From contig JBAZEK010000002.1 of assembly GCA_041653995.1 (NCBI GenBank), positions 434,001 through 498,000 of the forward strand: DNA of 64,000 nt. Direction: 5' to 3'. The position numbers were made by a program, and so were the translations under genes. This document shows, piece by piece, positions 52,837 to 61,409 of this stretch. Position 1 is the stretch's first letter, and every line of letters starts with the position of its first letter. Source of the stretch: Dehalococcoidia bacterium. Lineage in GTDB: Bacteria > Chloroflexota > Dehalococcoidia > GIF9 > UBA5629. The notes below the pieces were generated by a model. The model ran no database searches, had not been told where the DNA came from, and was given only the letters and a program-made list of their open reading frames with translations.

Positions 52837-53700
52837 ATGTTAACGAGAGAGAAAGGTGTACCACTGTATTATCAGCTTGATACCATACTGCGTAAAAAAA
52901 TACTGTCGGGTGAGATAGCGGCCGGTGCTCCTTTCCCCACCGAGGATCTGCTGGTTCAGCAATACAATATCAGCCGCATTACCGTGCGCCAGGCGCTGGC
53001 GTCGCTGGAAAAGGACCGTTTGATCGTCAGGAAGCAGGGCAAGGGCACGTTCGTGGCGGAGAAAATAGAGAGGGCCGAATTGCCCAAGCTGTCGGGCACG
53101 GGCAATGACCTGGTCGATATCAGCTCCCATGACTCCAAGCGCATCAAGATCATGACCCGGGTCGTCGGGTTTTCCAGGCTGCTGGCCAACAAGACCATCA
53201 CCGATTACCTGGGCATTCCCGAGGGTGAAGAGATCATCCGCATAGAGCGGGTCAGGCTGGCCAACGAGAAGCCGCTGTATCATCTGCTCAATTACCTTCC
53301 CCTGGATATAGGCGAAAAGCTGAATCAAAAAGCGTTAAAGAACAAGACGCTCACCCACCTGATGGAGACCGACCTGAAAATAGTCATAAAAAAAGCCGTT
53401 CAAACCATTGAAGCTGATACTGTAGACAGCTATATCGGTGCTATCCTGGAGGCCCGCGAAGGGGACCCCTGCCTGATATTGAGAAGAGTGGTATATGAAA
53501 AGAGCGGCAGGGCCATCGAATATTTAGTAGCCACGTTCAGAGCCGATCGTTACATGTACACCAATATGCTGCTGAGACATAAGAAGGGCAAGGGTTACGA
53601 GTGGCTTAACACAGAGTTTTCAAAGCAGGCACAATCCCGCCATTCCGGGCCCAGCGATCCCCTGATGAACGAGCATCTGCCGTCCTTCATCCGCACCTGA
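52837..53700 (+). CDS. GntR family regulator, HutC/UTRA subfamily
   Basis: A ligand-responsive transcription factor of 287 residues. The N-terminal winged helix (about 1-72) has PLYYQLDTILRKKILSGEI and SRITVRQALASLEKDRLIVR, then the GKGTFVAE wing. The UTRA effector domain follows (about 95-240; e.g. EEIIRIERVRLANEKPLYH and YLVATFRADRYMY). A 40-residue polar tail follows the UTRA domain. It is divergent from the PrpD operon and upstream of the SDR-TRAP operon; palindromes with a TATAACA core flank it. UTRA domains bind small carboxylates, sugars or amines; the ligand here is likely a pathway intermediate. Confidence 0.93.
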   Translation: MLTREKGVPLYYQLDTILRKKILSGEIAAGAPFPTEDLLVQQYNISRITVRQALASLEKDRLIVRKQGKGTFVAEKIERAELPKLSGTGNDLVDISSHDSKRIKIMTRVVGFSRLLANKTITDYLGIPEGEEIIRIERVRLANEKPLYHLLNYLPLDIGEKLNQKALKNKTLTHLMETDLKIVIKKAVQTIEADTVDSYIGAILEAREGDPCLILRRVVYEKSGRAIEYLVATFRADRYMYTNMLLRHKKGKGYEWLNTEFSKQAQSRHSGPSDPLMNEHLPSFIRT

Positions 53701-53775
53701 CGGACGCTTGAAGCGCCTCCACCTGCAATAGTGCCGCGCCCGCCCGGCCCTTCCATCTCCCTACACAAAAGATCA

Positions 53776-53804
53776 TTGACAAGTCTGCGCTGTTATTATA
53801 TGAT
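53776..53804 (+). promoter_or_regulatory. Promoter of the SDR-TRAP operon
   Basis: TTGACA at 53776-53781, a 17-base spacer and TATGAT at 53799-53804, a near-consensus sigma-70 promoter. The leader to the first ATG (53944) is about 130 bases and AT-rich. Confidence 0.75.
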
Positions 53805-53821
53805 GATCTAAAGTAAATATG

Positions 53822-53831
53822 ATATAACAAT
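53822..53831. promoter_or_regulatory. Operator-like motif downstream of the SDR-TRAP promoter
   Basis: ATATAACAAT, matching the W-TATAACA-W-T core of the palindromes beside gntR. A TGTTAT half-site lies at 53791-53796 in the promoter spacer. The position just after the transcription start would suit a repressor. Confidence 0.4.
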
Positions 53832-53943
53832 AATACAATACAACATTACTATCGTTTTGTTCGTGTATTTGGGATTGCAGGCTGCTTGATATCGATTAAT
53901 TAGTGCCGATTCATTATTTAGTATAAGGGAGGTAAAAAGGACT

Positions 53944-54747
53944 ATGGCGAGGTCAAACAAGGTGGCTGTTATCACCGGGGGAGGACGGGGCATCGGAAAG
54001 GGCATTGCCAGGATATTCACTCAAAACGGCATCGATGTGGTTATAGCCGGCAGGAACTTTGAAAAGCTTGAGAAAACGGCCGGTGAGCTCAAATCACCCA
54101 AAGCGGAGATATTGTGCGTTCAGACCGACGTATCAATCCAGGCGCAGGTTGAGCGCCTGTTCGACAAGACGCTGGAGAAATTTGGCAAGGTCGATATTCT
54201 GGTCAACAACGCGGGCATCGCCGAGCCGATGGCGCCCATCACCGATATCGATATGAAGCTGGTGGACGATATCGTCGGCATCAACTTCAGGGGTGTTTAT
54301 TACTGCGCCCGCCGGGCGGTCAAGGAGATGAAGAAGCAGAAAAGCGGCAACATCATCAATATCGGCTCGGTAGAGGGGCTGATCTCTTTACCGGGCATAG
54401 CCTACGGGCCTATGAAGGCCGCTGTGCACAGGTTCACCAAGCTGCTGGCCAGCGAGCTGGCGGACATCCCTATCCGTGTTAACTGCATCTGCCCGGGGCT
54501 GGTGCTTACGGAGATGATGGAGGAGCTCTCCGACCGCGATGTCGAGGTGTTTCTGGTGCATATCCCCATGCATAAAGCGCTGGTCCCCGATGACGTGGGC
54601 AAACTGGCTTATTTCCTGGCATCCGATGACGCCAGGTATATCACCGGCTCCATAATTGCGGCCGACTCGGGCATCACTGCCGCCACGACGGGATTCAACA
54701 TCACATTACCGGGCGTCGAACCATGGATGAAGGCTGCCGTCGGTTGA
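53944..54747 (+). CDS. SDR family oxidoreductase (copy A of a tandem pair)
   Basis: A 267-residue short-chain dehydrogenase. Cofactor motif VITGGGRGIGKGIARIF, NNAG motif in VDILVNNAGIAEP, and the active-site pair IGSVEGLISLPG followed by YGPMK (Tyr and Lys). After beta-2 the sequence VIAGRN favours NADP(H). It is the first of three SDR genes, and its N-terminus is nearly identical to that of the next gene, indicating tandem duplication. Role: oxidation of a hydroxy-acyl intermediate, inferred from the operon. Confidence 0.9.
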   Translation: MARSNKVAVITGGGRGIGKGIARIFTQNGIDVVIAGRNFEKLEKTAGELKSPKAEILCVQTDVSIQAQVERLFDKTLEKFGKVDILVNNAGIAEPMAPITDIDMKLVDDIVGINFRGVYYCARRAVKEMKKQKSGNIINIGSVEGLISLPGIAYGPMKAAVHRFTKLLASELADIPIRVNCICPGLVLTEMMEELSDRDVEVFLVHIPMHKALVPDDVGKLAYFLASDDARYITGSIIAADSGITAATTGFNITLPGVEPWMKAAVG

Positions 54748-54794
54748 TCATACAGGTGGCATGAGGTCTTATATTAAATGGGAGGTGCAAGTTA

Positions 54795-55562
54795 ATGGCA
54801 AGGTCAAATAAGGTAGCTGTGATCACCGGTGGAGGAAGCGGCATCGGCAAGGGTATTGCTAAAGTATTTACGCAGAACGGCATCGATGTGGCAATAGCCG
54901 GCAGGAATTTGAAAAAGCTGGAAAAGACGGCGGCGGAGCTGAAATCCTCCAAAGCTGAGATATTGTGCTTTCAGACCGATATAGCGGTACAGGATCAGGT
55001 GGAGCGCCTGTTCGATAAGGTGATTGAGAAGTTCGGCAAGGTCGACATACTGGTAAACAACGCCGCCATCACCGAGCCGATGGGATCGATAACCGATCTC
55101 GACATGAAGCTGGCCGAGGATATAATCACTATCGATTTCATGGGTGCCTTCTATTGCGCCCGCAGAGCGGCCAAAGAGATGAAGGCGCAGAAAAGCGGCA
55201 ATATCCTTAATATCGGCGCGACCGAAGGGCTGGTATCCCTGCCCGGCACGCTGTATGGCGCCATGAAGGCCGCCATATCGCAATTCACCATAGTCCTGTC
55301 GCGCGAGCTGGCCGCCGTTCCCATCCGGGTCAACTGCATCCGGCCGGGAGTGGTCATCACGGAGAAGACGCAGGGGCTGTCCGCCGGCGATCTCGAGGCG
55401 TTTCTGAAGAACGTCCCCATGCATAAGGCGCTGTATCCCGAAGATATCGGTAAACTCGCTTACTACCTGATCTCTGATGACGCCAGGCATATCACCGGCG
55501 CCATCGTTTCGGCCGATGCGGGCGTCTCCGCGGACGGCGGGTGGTTTGCTTTCGGTCTGTAA
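54795..55562 (+). CDS. SDR family oxidoreductase (copy B of a tandem pair)
   Basis: A 255-residue paralogue of the preceding gene, sharing MARSNKVAVITGGG and most of the fold. Differences matter: NNAG reads NNAA, and the catalytic Ser region reads IGATEGLVSLPG, where copy A has IGSVEG, so the usual Ser is Ala (a Thr follows). Tyr and Lys remain (YGAMK). Either the Thr substitutes, or activity or specificity has changed. It is followed by a third SDR after 29 bases. Confidence 0.88.
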   Translation: MARSNKVAVITGGGSGIGKGIAKVFTQNGIDVAIAGRNLKKLEKTAAELKSSKAEILCFQTDIAVQDQVERLFDKVIEKFGKVDILVNNAAITEPMGSITDLDMKLAEDIITIDFMGAFYCARRAAKEMKAQKSGNILNIGATEGLVSLPGTLYGAMKAAISQFTIVLSRELAAVPIRVNCIRPGVVITEKTQGLSAGDLEAFLKNVPMHKALYPEDIGKLAYYLISDDARHITGAIVSADAGVSADGGWFAFGL

Positions 55563-55591
55563 ATCCAAATTAATACTAGAGGAGGACTCTA

Positions 55592-56443
55592 ATGGATCTC
55601 GGTCTTAAAGGTAAGGTGGCGATCGTAACCGGCGCCGGACAGGGCGTCGGCGAAGGGATAGCTGCCACTCTGGCAAAGGAAGGGGCCAAAGTCGTGGTGA
55701 ACGACTTTTTCCAGGACCGCGCCGACAGGGTTGCCAGAGATATAGTCTCTGCTGGTGGAGAAGCCATTGCGCTGCAGGCCGACGTGACGGATTACGACTC
55801 GGTCACGCAAATGGTCAAAAAGGCGCTGGATAAATTCGGACGCATTGACATCCTGGTAAACAACGCCGGTGTCCCGGCTCCTTTGCCCGAGGGAGATTCC
55901 CCCTCCTCGATGGATAATACCTTCGACAAGGTGGACCGCGCTCTCTGGAAGCGCTATGTCGATGTAAATATATACGGTGTCATGAACTGCACGCGGGCCG
56001 TGCTTGACGGCATGATCGGTCAGAAGTATGGCAAGATCATCAATATAATCTCCGACGCAGGCAGGATCGGCGAGCCCAGGCAGGCGGCCTATTCGGCCAG
56101 CAAGGCCGGCGTAATGGGTTTCAGCAAGGCGCTGTCCAAAGAGGTGGGTAAGAGCTGCATCAACGTCAACTGCCTGGCCCTCGGCGCCGTGCCCCATCCC
56201 GGCCTTGACAATCGCAGGATAGGCATGATGGTTAAGATGGGAATGACCGAGGAGCAGGCCAAGGATATGATCAAAGGTATCAGGGAGAAGGCTATAAAGC
56301 TTTATCCGATGGGCAAAGGGCTGGGGCGGTTCGGAACGCCTGCCGACGTTGGAAATGCCGTCGCCTTCTTTGCCTCCGACGCAGCGGTTTTCATCACCGG
56401 CCAGACGCTGAGCATCAGCGGAGGATATACCACGGTGGGTTAA
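55592..56443 (+). CDS. SDR family oxidoreductase
   Basis: A 283-residue short-chain dehydrogenase of a different subgroup from the tandem pair. Motifs: VTGAGQGVGEGIAATLAKEG, LVNNAGVPAP, NIISDAGRIGEP with the Ser, and AAYSASKAGVMGF with Tyr/Lys. The DFFQDR segment after beta-2 suggests NAD. Insertions around residues 95-115 and 200-235 could shape a larger substrate pocket. RBS GAGGAGG. Same operon as the TRAP transporter. Confidence 0.9.
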   Translation: MDLGLKGKVAIVTGAGQGVGEGIAATLAKEGAKVVVNDFFQDRADRVARDIVSAGGEAIALQADVTDYDSVTQMVKKALDKFGRIDILVNNAGVPAPLPEGDSPSSMDNTFDKVDRALWKRYVDVNIYGVMNCTRAVLDGMIGQKYGKIINIISDAGRIGEPRQAAYSASKAGVMGFSKALSKEVGKSCINVNCLALGAVPHPGLDNRRIGMMVKMGMTEEQAKDMIKGIREKAIKLYPMGKGLGRFGTPADVGNAVAFFASDAAVFITGQTLSISGGYTTVG

Positions 56444-56593
56444 CCCGTAGTATCAGGGGATTTTAAAATTTCTTGAGCTTTTGCTTATACACCGCAAGGA
56501 GGTGAGTTAATCGGAAAAGTCAGTAATTTATTTTTTCAGGTACGAAAAATCAAACACTACAGCGGTTGAATTAACGAGATTTAAGGAGGGAAC
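56444..56593 (+). other. Intergenic leader of the TRAP receptor gene
   Basis: A 150-base gap inside the operon. It contains a perfect anti-Shine-Dalgarno complement AAGGAGGTG at 56496-56504, about 90 bases before the receptor ATG. The only frame is a trivial GTG-AGT-TAA. The true ribosome-binding site AAGGAGGG precedes 56594. A similar arrangement is found before the ABC receptor gene at 14797. Confidence 0.5.
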
Positions 56594-57679
56594 ATGATAA
56601 AAAAAGGCACTTTGTTATTAACCATAATTATTGTTCTGACTGTACTGATCGTCTCATGCACTCAACCTGCTCAGCCGGGGCAATCGCCGGCATCTCAGAC
56701 TCCTGAAAAGACATATCACTGGAAATATGTACAGGCCGTGCCGGCCGCGGCAATACATATTAACAACACGGTATTTCTTCCACATCTTGAAAATATAGAG
56801 AAGCGCAGCAACGGCAGGCTCAAGATCGACTGGGTCAACTGGGTTGAGACCCCATACAAAGGGAGCGACGCTCTGCGCGTGGCGCGCGATGGACTGGCTC
56901 AGGGTTGCGAAGTGCTATTCGGATATTGTACCGGCGATGCGCCGATGCTGGGCGCTCCCGAGCTTCAATATATGGCTCCGCATAAAGTTGATCTGCCTGA
57001 ATTATACTCACTGTATGGAAAGGTCTGGAGCAACCCAAAGGTAAAGGCCGCGGTTCTGGACAAGACCATGCAGGACTTTAATGCCGTATCGCTCGGCGTT
57101 TATCACTGGGGACCGCAGCCCTTCTGGCTGACCAAGGAAGTCAAAAAGCCGGCTGATTTCAAGGGTATGCAAATACGCGAGTTTTCCGCCGAAGGAGCGG
57201 ACATGGTCAGGGCCCTCGGCGCTTCCGTCACACTGGTAACCGCCGCTGAGGTATTTACAGCATTAGAGAGGGGTATGTGCGACGGATTGATATCTGCGCC
57301 GCAGGCTATGCTGGCCGGGGGATGGTACGAAGCTATTAAATACGTGTACCTGTCAAATACGAGAATAACAGCCAATTCATTCACAATAAATAAGAAGGCC
57401 TGGGATTCTCTGCCGCCCGACCTGCAACAGATCATGGCTGAGGAAATAGCCGCCGCCTGCGCGGAATTGAACGTAGCCAACATAGAAGACTCTTATAAGC
57501 TGTACGAACTGTTTGGTAACCAGATGACCTTCAACGAAGACAATGAAGAAGATTACCAGTACATCCGCAACCTGTGTAAGGAAAATGTATGGCCCAACTG
57601 GCTCAAGCGGGTAGGCCCGCAGGGCAACGACGTACTCAACATGTGCCTCGAAGCTATGGGGGCTTCGGAAAGATACTAA
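56594..57679 (+). CDS. dctP: TRAP transporter solute-binding lipoprotein DctP
   Basis: An extracytoplasmic receptor of a TRAP importer, 361 residues. The signal peptide ends in the lipobox IVSC (about residues 20-23), so it is a lipoprotein. Family segments include GSDALRVARDGLAQG, KKPADFKGMQIREFSAEGAD (with the conserved substrate-binding Arg), TAAEVFTALERGMCDGLIS and TANSFTINKKAWDSLPPDLQ. DctP receptors mostly bind carboxylates through that Arg, so an organic acid is the likely ligand. Confidence 0.94.
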   Translation: MIKKGTLLLTIIIVLTVLIVSCTQPAQPGQSPASQTPEKTYHWKYVQAVPAAAIHINNTVFLPHLENIEKRSNGRLKIDWVNWVETPYKGSDALRVARDGLAQGCEVLFGYCTGDAPMLGAPELQYMAPHKVDLPELYSLYGKVWSNPKVKAAVLDKTMQDFNAVSLGVYHWGPQPFWLTKEVKKPADFKGMQIREFSAEGADMVRALGASVTLVTAAEVFTALERGMCDGLISAPQAMLAGGWYEAIKYVYLSNTRITANSFTINKKAWDSLPPDLQQIMAEEIAAACAELNVANIEDSYKLYELFGNQMTFNEDNEEDYQYIRNLCKENVWPNWLKRVGPQGNDVLNMCLEAMGASERY

Positions 57680-57732
57680 CCAACGGTAGTTCTGTCGGAC
57701 TAACCGGCATATCCAGTGGGAGTGTATGAGCC

Positions 57733-58281
57733 ATGACGAAAATAGCATCTGCGATCGATACGATAATTGAGCGGCTGTCCGTTGCGGGTCTCTGGATAGC
57801 CTCAATAGGTGTATTGATCATGTTTGTCATCGTTTTCATTGAAATCGTGGTGAGAAAGGTATTCGAAACCAGTATATACATAAGCCAGGATTATTCAGGA
57901 TATATGATGGCTATTTGTCTGGCGCTTCCACTGGGTATGCTGGTCAGGAGGCGGGGGCATATCAAAGTCGATGTCATATTTACCCGATTCCCTCCCAAAG
58001 TAAAGTACTACTTTGATCTGGCTTTTTTAATCATCATGCTTTGCTATGGAATAGCATTGACTTACATATGTTACGGGCTGGCCAGGGATTCATATGACCT
58101 GAAAGCTGTCAGCATTGATTTAAGTCATACGCCACTCTGGATCCCGCAGTCTACACTGGTCATCGGAGTAGGTTTCTTTGTTATTACATCGATATTCGAG
58201 ATCTATAAAATGCTGTTCATGAGAAGCGATGGTATTGCAGTCCCGGCTCCTATCAAATCCTCTGGAGCGGAAAGCAAATGA
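57733..58281 (+). CDS. dctQ: TRAP transporter small permease DctQ
   Basis: A 182-residue membrane protein with four predicted helices. Typical segments: VFIEIVVRKVFETS in the first half, SGYMMAICLALPLGMLVRRR, GHIKVDVIF, and a C-terminal WIPQSTLVIGVGFFVITSIF. It overlaps dctM by four bases (ATGA). Together with DctP and DctM it completes a sodium- or proton-driven importer. Confidence 0.93.
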   Translation: MTKIASAIDTIIERLSVAGLWIASIGVLIMFVIVFIEIVVRKVFETSIYISQDYSGYMMAICLALPLGMLVRRRGHIKVDVIFTRFPPKVKYYFDLAFLIIMLCYGIALTYICYGLARDSYDLKAVSIDLSHTPLWIPQSTLVIGVGFFVITSIFEIYKMLFMRSDGIAVPAPIKSSGAESK

Positions 58282-59684
58282 TTATCAGCCTGATCATGTT
58301 TGCAACCATACTCATCCTCGTAATGATCGGTGTTCCCATAGCTGCAGCGCTGGGAATGACCGGTATCGTGGCCATTCTCCTGTTTGACCCCAATTTGCTC
58401 AAAGGAGCAGCTTTTACCGTGTGGGCCAATGCTACGAGTTTTATCCTGGTCTCGGCGCCGCTGTACATCCTTATGGGTGACATGATAATCAGATCGGGCG
58501 CAAGCACTCGATTCTACAGCGGTATGGGCCTCTGGATGCGTAAAATTCCCGGAGGATTGCTGCATACCAATATTCTGGCATGCACCATCCTGGCTGCCAT
58601 CAGCGGCTCCAGCGTTGCAACGGCGGCGACGGCGGCATCAGTGGCGATACCCGAGCTGGACAAGCTGGGCTACGAGAAAAAGATGACATTCGGTTCCATC
58701 GCCGCCGGCGGCACACTGGGAATACTCATACCTCCCAGCATTTCCATGATTATATACTGCGGACTGACATCAACGTCGGTGGCGGAGTGCTTCATTGCAG
58801 GGGTGATTCCCGGCCTGATCATGAGTTTCCTCTTCATGACATATATCGGTGTTAATGCTCTGATCAATCCGGCTATTGCACCGCGCAGAAGCAGCATCGT
58901 CAAGATCACGCTCAAAGTGGCATCCCAATCGTTGCTTGATGTGATGCCCATCCTGCTGCTGGCGGTAGTTGTATTTGCCGGCCTGTATTTAGGCTGGGCT
59001 ACCCCCACTGAACTGGCCGCCATCGGGGTATTCTTTGCGCTGATACTTCTTGCCATCAATCACAATTTCAACTGGAAGACAATATTTGGCAGCGCATCTT
59101 ATGTGGCGCGCGTTGGCAGTCCTCTGCTCTTCATCATCATAGGCGCGCAAATATTCTCGTTTGCCCTGTACACCTGGGGCGCCACCCAGGAGCTCACCGT
59201 GGCGGTTACAAATGTACCTCTGCCGCCGCTTGGTATCTGGGCGATACTCGCTGTTCTGTTGCTTGTACTGGGCATGTTCATCGACGCGATATCGATGATG
59301 GTGCTCACCGCGCCCGTGATCTTCCCCATTATGGTGGGGCTGGGGTTCGATCCTGTCTGGTTGTGCGTTGCGGTTACGCTGCTTCTGGAGACCGGCCTGA
59401 TAACACCGCCGGTAGGGATGAACCTTTTCACAATTCAAATGCTTGCTCCGGGATCGACCCTGGGTCAGATTGCCCGAGGCTCTTTACCTTTCGTGATAAT
59501 ACTTTTAATCGGAGTTATTGTGGTCACAGCATTCCCTGAAATTGCTTTGTGGCTGCCTGCCCACATGAAAACACCGGTTGGACCTGAAGGCCAAATTCAT
59601 AAGCGCGTTGGATTAATAGTGAAGGCGTCGGGGTTTTATAAAACCCCGGCGCCTTATTTTTCAGGCTGCATGTCCCTTTATTAA
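58278..59684 (+). CDS. dctM: TRAP transporter large permease DctM
   Basis: The channel-forming subunit, with about 12 membrane helices. AAISGSSVATAATAASVAIP and GGTLGILIPPSISMIIY are family hallmarks, and the late TGLITPPVGMNLFTIQ is conserved. The normal protein ends around FPEIALWLPAHM. The frame continues for about 38 more residues through a strong terminator hairpin (59622-59661) to 59684. A TAATAG lies at 59613-59618 in another frame, so a one-base indel, real or from assembly, may have removed the true stop. Confidence 0.9.
   Translation: MIISLIMFATILILVMIGVPIAAALGMTGIVAILLFDPNLLKGAAFTVWANATSFILVSAPLYILMGDMIIRSGASTRFYSGMGLWMRKIPGGLLHTNILACTILAAISGSSVATAATAASVAIPELDKLGYEKKMTFGSIAAGGTLGILIPPSISMIIYCGLTSTSVAECFIAGVIPGLIMSFLFMTYIGVNALINPAIAPRRSSIVKITLKVASQSLLDVMPILLLAVVVFAGLYLGWATPTELAAIGVFFALILLAINHNFNWKTIFGSASYVARVGSPLLFIIIGAQIFSFALYTWGATQELTVAVTNVPLPPLGIWAILAVLLLVLGMFIDAISMMVLTAPVIFPIMVGLGFDPVWLCVAVTLLLETGLITPPVGMNLFTIQMLAPGSTLGQIARGSLPFVIILLIGVIVVTAFPEIALWLPAHMKTPVGPEGQIHKRVGLIVKASGFYKTPAPYFSGCMSLY
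59622..59661 (+). terminator. Terminator of the SDR-TRAP operon
   Basis: A 15-16 bp stem, AAGGCGTCGGGGTTTT and AAAACCCCGGCGCCTT with one T-G wobble, followed by ATTTTT. It lies inside the apparent end of dctM and before the convergent mutase gene. Confidence 0.88.
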
Positions 59685-61333
59685 AACAGATTGGATTCCT
59701 TCTGCGTACCGAATACCTTGCGCAGCACATCGCACATCTCGCCCAGCGTAACGTAGGCAGCCGCACAATTGATCAGCGCAGGCATTATGTTGTCCTTGCC
59801 TTCGGCCGATTTTTGCAGCCGGTCCAGGCAATGCGTGACTTCTTCGTTGTCCCGTTTGTTCTTGAGCTGGGCCAGGCTTTTTTTCTGAACCAATTCAACC
59901 GCAGCGCCAACCCTGTGCAGTGATATCTCGGGCGTTTGCGACAGGTACTTATTAACGCCGACCACGATGCGACGGCCCTCTTCAACCTCTTTCTGGTAGT
60001 TGTAGGCGGCCTCCTGAATAAGAGCTGTCTGGTAACCGGCTTTGATAGCGCCAGCCGCACCGCCCATTTTCTCTATTTGCTCAATGATGTTATTGGCTTC
60101 GTTCTCAAGCCTGCCGGTCAGGCACTCCAGGTAGTAGCTGCCGCCCATCGGGTCTACAACATCGGCAATTCCGCTCTCACTGGCAATGATCTGCTGTATG
60201 CGCAAAGATTGGGTTGACGCTTCCTCGGTCGGGATGCAGATAGCCTCGTCATAGCTCGCGACTGCCATCGATTGGACGCCGCCCAGCACTGCCGCCAGCG
60301 CCTGTATGGTTGCCCTCGAGATATTATTGAGGGGTTGCTGCGCCGTAAGAGTTACTCCCCCCGTCTGAACATGGGTGCGGAACATCAAAGAGCGGGGATC
60401 TTTGGCGCCGAACCTCTCCTTCATGATCCTGGCCCACATACGCCGCAGCGCGCGCAGCTTGGCGACTTCCTCAAAAAAATCATTATGTATCTGAAAATGC
60501 CAGGAAAGGCGTGGAGCAAACGAATCGACGTCCAAACCCCGGTTAACCAGGGTATTAACATACTCGATAGCATTGGCCATGGTCAGGCCGATCTCCTGGG
60601 CGGCAGTCGAGCCTGCTTCGCGTATGTGGTAGCCGGAGATGCTGATAAAGTTCCAGCGAGGGAGGTTTTTACTGCAATACTCGGCAATGTCGGCCACCAG
60701 TCTCAGCGACGGCTCCGGCGGGAAGATATAAGTGTTGCGGGCGATATATTCCTTAAGAATATCATTCTGTACCGTCCCGTCCAGTTTGTCCAGGTCGATA
60801 CCCCCCCTCTGAGCCAGACATATATACATGGCCAGCAGCGGCGCACAGGTGGCATTGACCGTCATGGATGTGCTGATTTGATCAAGTTCGATACCTTCAA
60901 ACAGCACCTCCATATCGCGCAGGGAGTCCACGGCGACGCCCACTCTGCCCACCTCTCCGCGCGCATAAAGGCTGTCCGAGTCGTAGCCGAGCTGTGTCGG
61001 CAGGTCGAAAGCGATGCTGAGGCCGGACTGTCCCTGTTTGAAAAGATGGTGGAAGCGCTGGTTAGTGTCCCGGGCACTGCCGAATCCCGAATACTGGCGC
61101 ATCGTCCATAACCTGCCGCAGTACATTGCAGGATGTATACCCCTGGTGTACGGGTATTGCCCCGGATAGCCCAGATCACGCTCATAATCGAAGCCGCCCA
61201 GATCCTCGGGCGTGTAAAGCACCTCCAGCTCGCTGCCCGAGCTGGATTTATATGAGGCCTGGCGGGATTTACCCGATTTTAAAGCCGGGTTGAGCGTGTC
61301 CTCGACCCATTTTCTTTTATTGCTCATATTCAC
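59681..61333 (-). CDS. B12-dependent acyl-CoA mutase large (catalytic) subunit, methylmalonyl-CoA mutase family
   Basis: A 550-residue TIM-barrel subunit that rearranges a branched acyl-CoA by radical chemistry. Segments: YPYTRGIHPAMYCGRLW, GLSIAFDLPTQLGYDSDS, NDILKEYIARNTYIFPPEP, SISGYHIREAGSTAAQE and SYYLECLTGRLENEANNIIE. It has no C-terminal B12 domain; the separate subunit at 50901-51302 supplies it. As I recall, the Arg in IARNTY is the carboxylate-binding residue of methylmalonyl-CoA mutases (Gln in isobutyryl-CoA mutase), while the Tyr of RGPYATMY is replaced in RGIHPAMY. Methylmalonyl-CoA is therefore likely but not certain. The start is GTG 61333 or ATG 61327. Confidence 0.93.
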   Translation of the reverse strand: MNMSNKRKWVEDTLNPALKSGKSRQASYKSSSGSELEVLYTPEDLGGFDYERDLGYPGQYPYTRGIHPAMYCGRLWTMRQYSGFGSARDTNQRFHHLFKQGQSGLSIAFDLPTQLGYDSDSLYARGEVGRVGVAVDSLRDMEVLFEGIELDQISTSMTVNATCAPLLAMYICLAQRGGIDLDKLDGTVQNDILKEYIARNTYIFPPEPSLRLVADIAEYCSKNLPRWNFISISGYHIREAGSTAAQEIGLTMANAIEYVNTLVNRGLDVDSFAPRLSWHFQIHNDFFEEVAKLRALRRMWARIMKERFGAKDPRSLMFRTHVQTGGVTLTAQQPLNNISRATIQALAAVLGGVQSMAVASYDEAICIPTEEASTQSLRIQQIIASESGIADVVDPMGGSYYLECLTGRLENEANNIIEQIEKMGGAAGAIKAGYQTALIQEAAYNYQKEVEEGRRIVVGVNKYLSQTPEISLHRVGAAVELVQKKSLAQLKNKRDNEEVTHCLDRLQKSAEGKDNIMPALINCAAAYVTLGEMCDVLRKVFGTQKESNLF

Positions 61334-61351
61334 ATAGCTCCGTTTTCCACA

Positions 61352-61380
61352 TTGACAAATCCAGGAATGTGGTATAGAAT
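61352..61380 (+). promoter_or_regulatory. Promoter reading toward 61539
   Basis: TTGACA at 61352-61357, a 17-base spacer and TAGAAT at 61375-61380 on the plus strand. The start would be near 61387, just before an operator-like site. The leader to the ATG is about 150 bases. Confidence 0.6.
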
Positions 61381-61409
61381 TTTGCCATCAATGTATTAAT
61401 AATATTACA

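Noticed and set aside
54804..55568. A 254-codon minus-strand frame opposite the second SDR
   Set aside because: Antisense shadow; the SDR motifs are unambiguous on the plus strand.
60272..61111. A 279-codon plus-strand frame inside the mutase gene
   Set aside because: Antisense shadow of the conserved mutase barrel.
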